Assembly (NCBI GenBank): GCA_008360955.1
Contig: LUCM01010122.1
Coordinates: forward strand, 126,299 to 190,298
Length of the DNA stretch: 64,000 nt
Source of the DNA: Fasciolopsis buskii
Lineage: Eukaryota > Platyhelminthes > Trematoda > Plagiorchiida > Fasciolidae
Direction of reading: 5' to 3'
Part shown: one piece after another, positions 27,801-39,800 of the stretch
Layout: each line of letters opens with the position of its first letter
Position numbering within the stretch: position 1 is the first letter of the stretch
Made by a program: the position numbers and the translations under genes
Notes under the pieces: generated by a model
Told to the model about the DNA's origin: nothing
The model's input: only the letters and a program-made list of their open reading frames with translations
Database searches by the model: none

Positions 27801-30800
27801 TTCAACCAGTCCGCGATCTAGGATGCCTGTCTGACTCCGTAATGGTCCTCGGGCTTGCTGCGGCTCCAATTCCAAGTCCATGTATTGGTCAACCGACGTT
27901 AGAGGAGTTTGGGTATAGTCATGCTTCACCTGCGCATAGCTCATCGTACTGAAGCAAAGTGGCTTTGCACTTTTAGCATCCGCAAGTGGCCTCCCCTTAC
28001 GATTCCTGAAACAAGTCATAGGCCTACTATCATTTGTTCTGTACTAGTACTGAACACAACAATATATATGTACTGGATTACCTCCTAGATGAAATAAGTT
28101 CAGTGCTGGAGTCATGAAGTGTAATTCTTCTAGTATTTTAAAGTACGTGGTACTTACACTGTCTACCGGAAAAGCCATTCCGGGATCCATTAGAACTTTG
28201 TTTATTGATGCAACCCTTATTCATATCAAAACGTTTTGATGTGAATGAAATGATGCGTCTATCTTCAACTTCCTTTCGGTGGTATATGGCTGAACCACCA
28301 CCTTGGATGATATGATAAAAAAGCCACCCGTCGAATCCGGGTGGCTAAGGACATTTTTGGAATCACTTCCCTGCCATTTCAAGGAATGATCTTGTCGCAT
28401 CCAACTCACTTTCATGCTGAATAACAACAGTATTGATTTGTCGTCTCCGTTGATCGATTCTCAATGCCCGTCCATCCAAACACATCAACTCGTGGCCCAC
28501 TAAAATGCATCTTTCGATAAAGTCCCGTTCAATTAGAGTTTTGGAGTGTCCCTTCTTGCTCCAAATTTATGTTCGTTGAATTATAGAAACATTTTGCCGA
28601 TTGAATTTAGATAGCACGGAGGATTGCAAACCACAGATTCTGAGTACAATCAATAAGACTTGGTATTTTAAATGAGTATCTGAGGCCTCTAGCATCAGCA
28701 CTTTGTGGTCTCTGGTCCCTTTGGGGCCGTCAATAATCGCCTGTACTTTGGAGCCGGTGGCTCATTATGAGCGTCCAGTGACAGCAATATTCAGTGTATG
28801 AGAATTTCAATTAACTTCAAATAAACGATTCGAAGACTTTAATTATACGAAAATAACTTTTCTCAAACAATAAGAAGCCGTCGCTAGCTCATCGAAAGCA
28901 GAAATGGCTGCTTATACTAACTGTAATCGATCACAAACACCAGATGCCAGAAAGCATTTGACTGTTTGCATCAGAAGGTAACCGAATTACACTGGTTTCC
29001 GCTATACTCCTAGCACCACGTGGACAAGTTATCAGAAAACACAATCAGTCAGTGTCGGAATTCTCTCCAACTGAACCTATACCTCCTTCGATATGAAGTA
29101 ATTTAACTGAAGACCAAAATTCGACCTCTAAACCTTTTATTTAAGATACGACATTAGGGTCTTTGTTCTTCAGGTGAGCTTGGGCGATTTAAAATCGCTT
29201 TGTCAGACCGCCGTTGTCAAGGCCGTATCGACGTACCACCTAGTTATCAATCAAACGTCCACTATACACAGCAGCAGCAAGATCGGTCTTGCTATGCGGC
29301 CCCGGAACATGGTGAAGGAAGAAAATGTGCAAGAAATGTTGATGTTTGAACGCTATCGTCTTCGTAGTATCGGTAGAATATCGAGCGTGAATTTCCTAGG
29401 TAACTCAAGAGTTCGGAGTACTGAGTCCCAGGGTGTAATGGCTAAAAGATTAAGGTAGTTAGGACAAGTTTATTTCATACCCGTAGAACGACTGCCTCGT
29501 TCTACACTGTTTCCCGAGTTAGATATCGGTTAAAAGTGGGTTGAGGTGGTCAGCCAATGACATGAAAAAATATATGCAAACCTTAACCGATGGACTGGCC
29601 CATATAGGTCCAATTATATTATCATGTTTGGGCTCCAAGGGACACTGCACGACACGGCTGAATTTCGCAATTAGTGGAATTCTTCCATCAGCAAACTCTA
29701 TTCGATATAGTCGTTCAACCGATCTTTCCGTGATTCATCTTCACATATTTTTTCTTTCGTACAGGCGATGCTGTCCGGTGAAAACCGAAACTAGAGCAGC
29801 TTTGTGCAGGATTATTGGCTGTAAGAACTAGAAAATTAAGCCAATCACAAATAAACCCAAAGCCATTACCACGCGATAAGCAAAAGAAATTCCGAAAACC
29901 AAAAAAGTAGCCAAAATAAGATACCAGAAGAAATAAACCGGACAGTTTTCCACTACGAATAAGTCTGATTCTATCACAATGTTTGAACTACTACTGGTAA
30001 AAGCTTTCCGTGGAGCAGTCCTTCTAACCAGGTGAATCTACAATTCCCCGGTTGTACGAACCAGCAAAACCTAGCCCACCATTGAGATATATTTAATCCA
30101 CGGCATATAACCCGCACCATGCTACAGTGAAACGACCCGCAGCGGAACTAGATCAGTTTAGCGAATTTCATTCGAAACAAAACCGAACGATTGATCACAT
30201 GAACGGGAAAAAAACACCCAAATGTTCTCGTAGGATGTGGCAACATTTTTGGAATGCTCAAGAAATCTGGTCACAGTCGGAAGCGGTCTCATTAGTCTTT
30301 AAAATTCAGAATTTAAGATCACGAGCCTTTGTATTTAGTATAAAAACAACTGAACTCACGAAAGTTCACAAGACTTATTTTCCGCTTATTGGAACATTAA
30401 TTTTAGCCGGCATGAAAGGCATTTCCAGTTGCGGAGATATTTCTTGAGCCCAATGCACACCAACATCCCATTCATTAGGGCGATTGAGATTAACTGTGAC
30501 TAAATTGGAACCATCACGATCCAATGAACATGCGAAAGTGCTCTTCTTTAGATGTATCTTTGACGTCCGACCTTTGTTTGATGGTAAACTAAATTGTCTT
30601 AGACAGGACGGAGCCACGTTTTCACCATTACGTTCAATTTTGGCGGATGTACTATCCACGACACAGTGAAAAATAGCCACCTTATAAGTTAAAATTAAAA
30701 AAACAATCCTCTGCAAAATTAACCCAATTACGAAGAGTCTTTGATCTCAGCAAGATTAGAACCCAAGCACGGGCACTGAAGGATCTGCACTGCATGTACT

Positions 30801-33800
30801 GTACCAGACGAGCTAGAAGGTCACGCCGAAGGGTAAATTACGGGGTGTGCTAATATAACCAAGACGATTGGAGATTGGAGCAAAACGAAAAACGTAAACA
30901 GACACAAACATTGATTTTGCTTGTTTCCAGCACACGGACTCGACGATCCACGGCTCGGTCAGGGTTGCGTCATCAAGCCCAAACTCAACAATGCCCAGTT
31001 GGATCCGAGACATCTGAGTGGTAGGGTTGCACGCACGATAACATAAATTTTCACTTGGTCAGGCAAATGAGCTAGACTGAACTGTTCGCATCACAACCAT
31101 TCACAGGTCCACGGATGGAGGTTTTCAGATTCGGGATGCAAACGGACGAGGCAGGATGAGTCGAGCGCATCCAAAATTCAGGTAGCACTGAAAACCCTAA
31201 GGGGACGGAATGCAAACAGCATTCATCTGCCCACTGTTTTTCACGACACTCGAATCGACGAGGTACAGCTGCCCAGGTATCGGAGTCCATTCACCTCAAT
31301 CAGATGTTCCCCCGCAAGAACAAGGTTCGGTTTTAAGCCAATCCGATCCTGAAACAGCATTTTACATTTCAAAGTTGCGAGGCGCACCCCAAACTTACCT
31401 ACAAAGTCGTTGGGATGATAGAGAAAAATCTGCGACTTACTTGGGGTCTTCTGTCAGCAGCATAACATTGTCAACCTTTTCAGAAAACCTATTTCTTTGT
31501 GGACGTCCACTTCGGATGGAGGCTGGTATCTAACTGTATTGGTTACTTTGAGGATACAAATGGGAAGCCCAATATGTAGGTGGGCCAACTAAACTTCCCA
31601 AAGCTCCTGGGAGTGAATCAGTGAGCTGTCACCACATTCCTTCTCGTTCTCTGGAAACGTTGTGCCTCGTTGGCTCCCTCGCTTAATTAGCAAGCTCAGC
31701 ATCCCCTTACTATCTTATTCTTGGGTTGACAATAACCAAATCCATTGCTCATCTGTGCACAAATAGCGAAGTATATTACTACTCGTGTATCGAAAATAAT
31801 CTAATTGCATTGCTTCTTGAAACTGCATATCAGCCTGATTGTTAAAAAAGAGGTGATTTCTAGTATATTAATTTATTCCACTGTGAAAATGGAACGCAGC
31901 TTCGTCTTCATACCAAGTGAGTCACGTTTTGAGTGATTTGTAGAATCACTCGCAAAAAACACGTTTTTCTCCATCTTCGTCTATCAATGCAATATCGTAA
32001 TGAAACTGAAAAGAAAGAAAGTACAAACGATGCAAAATGAGTGTTATTTAAAGGCTGCTGTGCCAACTTCCTAATGAAAACCTGAGGGGTTGCTTGAACA
32101 AAATTCTGTAGGGCGACTTTGACTCATTCAGCTGTCACCGGTGAACGGAAACCGTCTCCACGAATTTGACTTTCAGTCTCCTCAAAGTGGACGATGAAAA
32201 TATCCTACTCAAGATGCAACCGTGTGAACTCATCACACGTGGCTGAAAAACTGTGACCAGAAGCATTTTACAAGACCACTTCAGCTTTTTCACTCAACGT
32301 TAGGTGCGTAATAAAGAATGAACAATTCGAGTGGCGTAATGAACAGTGAGCAGATGAATGCTGTTTGCATTCCGTTCCCTTAGGGTTTTCAGTGCTACCT
32401 GAATTTTGGATGCGCTCGACTCATCCTGCCTCGTCCGTTTGCATCCCGAATCTGAAAACCTCCATCCGTGGACCTGTGAATGGTTGTGATGCGGACAGTT
32501 CAGTCTAGCTCATTTGCCTGACCAAGTGAAAATTTAGGCCATCGTGCGTGCAACCACGGGTTTTCGTTTTGTCCCACTTTCAGACCGTTTCGGGTACCTT
32601 CGCGCGCCCAACAGATAGATCAACAATAATAATGGATGCTTGCTGATTCCCAGTGTATTATTATTGATTCATCGTGGTCGTCTTGACTCTAGCGCAATCC
32701 CATAACAACTAATCAAGCAAGAACGATCAAAATGCCTCTGGCCGGTCGAAACAGCGGTTTCCCTCTACATATCTCTATTGAGCAATTTGTGTGAGTCTGT
32801 TCACGTAAAAGCGCATTTCCCGGTTTTATGGGCTGATTGTCTCTTCTTCGGTCCTCATATCGACCGCCGCTCCAGATCGTCTCTGAGCCCGTCACGAAAC
32901 CGGACCACTTTTAATGCGTCCGCAATAAGAGGGCCTGTCTGATCCTGTACTTGTCCTCGGGCTTGCAGGCGATCAAATTTCCAGTACCGTCCGTTATTCA
33001 ACTGACGTCAGAGGAGTCTGCCAACCAAGTCTGTTCTCCCGGGTGTAATCGTGCTTCACTTTTATATGAATCATCGCAACGTAGCGCAGTGGCCTTAGCC
33101 ATTTGGGACCCGCACGTAGCAAGAAGTTACAGTGAGTTCGTTATGATGGATGCCACTCGTGTATCCATTTTAGGCTGACTGCCCACAATCCGTAAGCCAA
33201 ATGTCCGGACGGCCCTCGGACTGATCTAGAGATAGCACATTAATGCATTTGGACCAATTCGACATGTGTGTAAACCTGACAAACGAAAACTTCAGAGAGA
33301 ACCATGCACAGCAGATGCGCATTTTCAAGCATGTGCGCTCACGTCGCAATGGACATATCTCTCAACGTGCGTACAAAATTCTCGAGATGATATACTTTGC
33401 ATATCTAACAGGTGTCTGTGTACAGACTGTTTATCGTCTAAAGTATGGCCGAAAAGAGAAATATTGCGAGAGGAAGCACTTCTATGTAGAGTTCGTAGCA
33501 CGTGCCAACTCTTCCACACTCCACTCCATGCCGTAAGTTGCCTACTGTGAGCCATAGTGATATCTGGTTGCTCAAACCGGAGTATTGAGTTGATTTAGGA
33601 GGCCGCGGTTTAAGTCTCTGGAAATAGAGATCATCGGACGATATGCTGGGAGCCGGTGACTCAGTGAATGGAACCAGGAATACTAGGAAGTGTACGCAAC
33701 AATACAGCAAATTCCGTTGAGCGTAACGCCGTACACTTTGTAAGCCACTATTAGCCGGTTCGGAGTCAGCACTTAATCACCTCCAGAAGACTGGCATATC

Positions 33801-36800
33801 ACGGCTCCAGAGAAGCAGAACTTAGTCAATATCAGGGGCTTACACAGTTTGGGTTTCCAAATGGCATTCCTCAAAGAAAAACATCCGGTGTGCCACGAAA
33901 CAACTGCTCTTCATGCAGCATATCAGCACTGACCTCACTGTGGAAGCACTGCATGAGTGGGGACAGAATTGACTGCAGCTTTGGTCTTATCACCTGAGAT
34001 GACAAATTACGGTAAACCGGACCAATGACTTTCAATTTTGTTCATATTCGTTTGTAGGAAACATTTGACACGGAAAATTCCCATAAAGACAACATGAATC
34101 ATTTGATTCTGGCTTCTCTCTGAAAATCCGTGGACATGAGCACAACAGCTGACCTATTTACTAAATATAATTACACTTCCCCAGAGGAGTTCTGTTCCAA
34201 TGGTTATTTATCAGCCTGTTATTAAATGGAACAAACGCAGTGCGCACAAAAGACGGAAACGCGCAAAAAAGGACTGTCGGCAACGGTGAACTGGTTTTGG
34301 TAACATGACTGTTGGTTGATGACTAGCCTCCATAGTTTACAGATCATGTGACGTAGCGGAGGAGTTCAAAAGTTCGAAAGAACCGGGACAACCATTTTAA
34401 CTTGGTTTACTTTGCGACCTGTAGTTTCCAGTCTCAAGAGACCAATTTTATCCAATCCTACCTTAATTTTACTTAAGATAAATCGAAAACTCCCGCGTAC
34501 TGAAATGTCCAAGGGACCAAATGTCGCGTAGAACAGAAACAACAGTTAGTTACTGTGCGTTCAAAAGTCAAACCTCCGAGCGCAGTACTGGAGCATTTGC
34601 CCGAGTAACGGAAGGTCGCTGGTTTGATTTTGGATTTGTCAATGGCTTTGATATTTTATTCTCAATAAATCAAGACTTGTCAATAAAATTGATTAGCTAA
34701 CTAATCTATCATGACATTGTGACGAAAAAACCACTTTGCCTTTGAGCTGCAAAGAAAAAGACATTTAGCGTGAGAGCTGATACTCATGCAGGCAATGTTA
34801 CGTTTTCGTTAAACGCCGAATAACAGAAGGACGCTGCACCACACAATAATAATTTTAGGCAGACCGTTGCGTGATGCTCTGTTTGCAATCGTTCCTGATT
34901 AATCCCAAATTAGGTCGTCACGAGTAGGTACTTCTAATGATGCTCTACAGACACGATGAAGCATTCATACGTTGTTTATAAAATTCTCACTAGTGGGTCA
35001 TACAGTTTTATGTTCTTCAACATTGGATGTTATCAAGACGCGCTTTTGTTTGGGTTATCGTGAACCACACAATCTGACTGACGCTGGCGCTTTTAAAAAA
35101 TTGTAGAATAATTATTATCGACTGGAACTTACCAGTTGCATACCACGATAATAAGCCAACTACACTTTTAGCAGTAGAACCGACTTCTCACGGCAAAATA
35201 ACACTATACTGCTGGAAACAAAATCAGTACATTTTGTGATTAGACGATCGGCGGAAACTCTCCTACTGTTGGTGACTTTCGATGAAAATCGCAAAAATTA
35301 AACAGCGCATGAAATTAACATGACAGCAGATGAAAGTTTGAGCGTATTGCTCATCTACCAGGGAAAACAAACAGGAAATTCTACCGAATTCATATCACTG
35401 ACTTAGAACAGGGCCGCAGGAGAGCATACAAAAATTGAAATGCTCTAACGCTCCACTGTTTTCGGATCCATATGGTTCTCTACCTCTGGAGTTTTGTTTA
35501 TGTCAAGAATGAACACGCGACTTGTCCTTCTGTGATCTAGCTGGATATGAGACTGACGATGAAGACTCCATTGGCTGTATCTACAAGTAATCAGGCTATC
35601 TTTCAAGTCGCCGACTGTACACTAATTACTGCACACTAGTTACTCAGCTCGTAAATAAGTTTATCAACCCACTATTTATTGCCCGTAGGCGATTTATAGA
35701 AATCTCCCACGAGGGAGGTATTTTCATCCAGGATGCTCAGTTATTCTACAAGGTTCATCATGTCTTCTTTGGTCTGTTTTGCAAACATGTGCCGTAGCGA
35801 AATATGCACAAAAAGGGGGGAACGTCTCACAGAAATCACTGCTATTATTCCGATCCTTCAACCACAGTATCTGGAAATATAATGTGCAGTGCGTGTTCAT
35901 AAACCCACCGGAACAAACGGGAAATTAAGTGTACGCCATACCGAGACCAGCTGGGATCAATGAGCTTCGAAATACTCAAATTACCTGAACCGTTACTCGA
36001 GGCGGTCAAAGGAAGTGAATAGTTCAGTTCAATAGTAAGAATCCTAGGATCATCGTTACTAGACGAGCCCGAATTAAAAATTGGGCAATGAAGCCACGAT
36101 GTGCAGTGAACGGAACCAAAGTACGTCCACGCATGGAACGCTATCAACTTAACAAAAAATATGGAGTGGCAGTGTAATGTCAGTACTAATGAACACAAAC
36201 ACCGGATAGTAGCAGCCTCATTATGTCTAAAGGTCACACCCGCTGTGCGCTTGCAGTGACGCTAATCGACCTCAAGCTAACGTCCAAGACTTTGCACTAT
36301 TTGTCGCCTAGGGGAAAACGACAGGGAACTTGTTCTCGAAGTCAGCGACAATGTGAGTGGCAGAAGCCGCTAAATTTTTAAAAATGATGAACCTGAACAG
36401 TTCTGATTCTATGTGGGGCACAGAAAGCACTGTTTAACAATGCACTGTTTGCTACACATGACATAATCGATAATTAGCAAGCAGGCATCAGGAATCAATA
36501 TGATTCGCAATTCAATCGATCGGTCATCAGAAGTGGAATTAGACAGCTGAGTGTCTATCACAGTCAAAGCCATCTAACAGACAGAAAGTACGACAGTGAG
36601 CACTTGGCTGAATAGACAAATCGATCAGTCATCTAATGCAAGGCGTAATCATGAAACAATACGCCTCTGAGAATAGCAATCTTTTCCCATTTGTTTTATT
36701 CATGAAAAAAATAACGCGACAAATGTTTGCTCGCAATCTCAAATTTATCGACAATCCCTTTGGCCTTGAAATCAGCGCTGTTTGACATTCACTTGTATCC

Positions 36801-39800
36801 TATGCGTAGGGGTATTAGCCAAAAACTGAACTGACTGAGAAGACTGCTTGATACAGTTTTGTTTCCATTGCATTAATGCTCATTTCCAAACGAATAATTT
36901 TGGGTGGAATATGGGTTTGTGGGTGATATTATTGTGTGACGAGTTATTGGGACTATTGGCATCTTGTACTAATTACGTAACAAATAATAATGAGATGTGA
37001 TCTTTCACTGAACGTTTTCTCAGGTTCTAGTTTCCCGTTAGAGGAGCTGAAGAAAAAGCAATTCAGTCAGGGATCATTGGCACAGTGTACATTTTGCCAA
37101 CAACAAACGTTTAGAGTACTAGAACGCCACCACAAATCTCCCGGTGGCGTTAAGATACCTCCCAGAAATCCTATGTCTGCGTTACCCCAGCAATCAGTCA
37201 TGTTTTCCCGTGCCCCTTGATTATTGCAGACAGCCTCGGATCCAGGTTCAAAACCGATGATCGACTGAAAACACTCGGACAGAATGTGTGTAATCGAAAA
37301 GGAAGCAAAAAACAGTGTATGCATAACAGGTCAAAACAGAACAAAGAATTTATCGAGTTAAAAAATTCAACCAGAAATCAGATGGGAACGGTAGGATATG
37401 TAATAGCAACCAAGTCTGCATCATGTGTCGTTTTGCTCCATATTGTCTCATTGAGTATTTCACGACATCACGTGAATATCCCGATTTTTGTGACCAAAAG
37501 GTCGCTTCGACTACAACGAGATAGCGTCTTTGTCACATCCAAATTTTATGACGGAATACAAAATCTTGCCTAGTGCCAATTAACCAGTCTACGATCTCTT
37601 CTGCATTAATGGACGCCAACAGGATGTAATTTTGTTTGACTGGTTTGGCAAATGCTGAACAGCATCAAAAGCAAAAGAACAAAATGATATTTCATAGCTT
37701 TCACTGAACGCATAGATTCCGAAAATTTACATGTATTGCACAATCCGGACCATCGGCCTCATCTTCCACGCACCCCCCCGATAGCTCCGGATACACATAA
37801 CAACCATACAAAACGACACTTCTGGTGAATTCAAAAGGTTTTACGTTGGCAGTTCGTACAGATATATGTAAACTATTATTACTGAACATGTTATCGGTAA
37901 CTGGGGGGTCTGACATGAATGTTATCTAAATGGATGCACCATGTAAATATCATATGCTCACGCATACTTAAATATTTTCCATTTTAATCCGAAGAATTCG
38001 CTCCGATATGCATAATATTCGAGTGGGACTGTTTGTGCAGGAAGAAGCTAATATAAGCAATAAGTTAAAAATAACATCCTAATTTAGTCAGTTCGGTACA
38101 CACCATCATCAAGATGAACGAAGTGTACACACCTTTGGGAAGTTTAACAGTACACGTTATAAGGTAGGTCATATTTCGAAAGCCGTACAAACTACTTTTT
38201 TGTGCATACACGCGAAGTAGGATGCTAAACCGGTGCGCGATCGGCCGTGGATTTTCCACAACGATCTGTTGGAAATCTAAGTGTGAATTTATGGTTTCAT
38301 CTGCTATATCTACCGACCAGTTGGCTAATTTTTCAACAAAGGTTAGTGAAATAAACCACATGCAGTGAGTATGATTCTTGGATTCGCAATCTCCGAACCT
38401 CATCACTGGGATGCAAAAAGGTTTTCTCCCAAAGACGACTTAGCTGCCTCTGTTATTAATAGTGCGAAGCATGAACACTATGTGGGAGGTATAAGCCATG
38501 GCGACAAAAGACACCGCACTATGGAGTCAGCAACAATGACATCCAGGCTTGGAATGGAAAAAACTCACAGGTGGTTTTAGTCAGCTCGATGTGACTTTTG
38601 GGAATTAGGTCAAGAATTAAGTGGAAGTAAAACTAGTTTTCATAGCCTCATTGTTTGCAGAGTAAACACAGGTGATATCGTAAACATTTATTGGAAACTA
38701 ATACAATTTATGGCCCTTCCAGAGCAAAGAGTGTCATGCGTTTGATAGACTGCGGTCCCCCTCATTGACGTGACCGGGATGGAGCGTGATGCACACGCAG
38801 CTTCCGGGAGCACTCACCAAGGATGGTGAAACCTTTGGAGTTTTTTCTCTTTAACTGGAACACTGCTTCCACCGTTGCGGAAACAGCTAGACAGGCAAAG
38901 GTCTAAAAATCAACAACAGACTTGCGAAATACCGTATTTTAGAAGAAAGAATAGGAACCAAGTAATCGAATCCCAATATGTAATAGCGTCAAGAACGTGC
39001 ATTTGTGCAAAGCAGCCTCCTTGATTGAAGAACCGAATAAGTGGGAATGAAACAGACGTCCTGCGCTATAACATACCTTGCTTTGCATAACCTAAATTTC
39101 AGATGTATCCCAAACGTTGATGAGCAGGAATTAGTGAGACAAAGAAAGGCGACCGGAAGGTTGAATGTGCAGGCACAACTTTTGCTTACACATCTTTATA
39201 TGACTGCCGGTCTTATTTCGACTAGGAAGATACGAAGTGGCGGAATGGTTACAGCTTACATTCGACGCTCTATAATCAGAATTTCCGGAAAGAAAGTTGA
39301 AAGGTTTTTTCATCTAGAAAACGATTAGGCGGTGAAACAGTTCAACATGAACACTTAATTGAGGGAGTACTTTTGTTGAGATGCTATTAATGCTTTAGCA
39401 GGGTCTAAGCTGAACCACGTTGTTACGTTGGCTACCAGCCACCAAACTAGAACAATGTGTAAATGCAAACCCACTAAACATTAAAAGGAATTTAGTTTTC
39501 CTAACGTTTTATTGTTTGTCAGGTCGAGCCCTGTTCGGAGGACCGGTAATAAAGGTCAGTTACATAAAAGATGTGCGTGAGCCTGATGTGCTCCAATCAG
39601 CATCCAAGTAATAAACAGACCAATCAGCGCGAGCAGTCTACCGGAATGGCAAAACAACAAAGTGTGGGAGTGCGCGGGTAAAGCGGGACAATTAGCGGAT
39701 GACTCGAAAGAACCAATGAACAAATGGAACCAAAAAAAGTTATTCAACCGTAGAATTAATCCAAATGCGAAAACGGTTCGGACCCGCTTATGGATGCCAA

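Larger units (their letters stand above)
31025..32555 (-). mobile_element. Decayed mariner/IS630-like DNA transposon with 231-bp terminal inverted repeats
   Basis: Between the inverted repeats the minus strand (about 32290 to 31750) encodes broken pieces of a Tc1/mariner/IS630-type transposase: LSEKAEVVL, DEFTRLHLE, ALQNFVQATPQVFIRKLAQQ (helix-turn-helix region), then ALIDEDGEKRVFCE and WYEDEAAFHFHSGIN, which match the DED..RR..FCEW and W(S/Y)DEA.F.L.G.VN block around a catalytic Asp. Stops interrupt it. The C-terminal half is missing; a LINE fragment lies there. No clear target-site duplication: the left flank is GGTAG and the right ACGGG. Element limits are taken from the repeat ends and are inference. 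Confidence 0.7.

Noticed and set aside
33438..33710. Similarity between 28.68-28.78 kb and 33.60-33.67 kb (GGAGCCGGTG.CTCA)
   Set aside because: Only a short shared string with poor flanking alignment; not enough to call a repeat.
35845..36237. 130-codon minus frame read as one intact protein
   Set aside because: It contains a good acceptor and donor inside it, so only the middle (35985-36147) is offered as an exon; the ends look non-coding.
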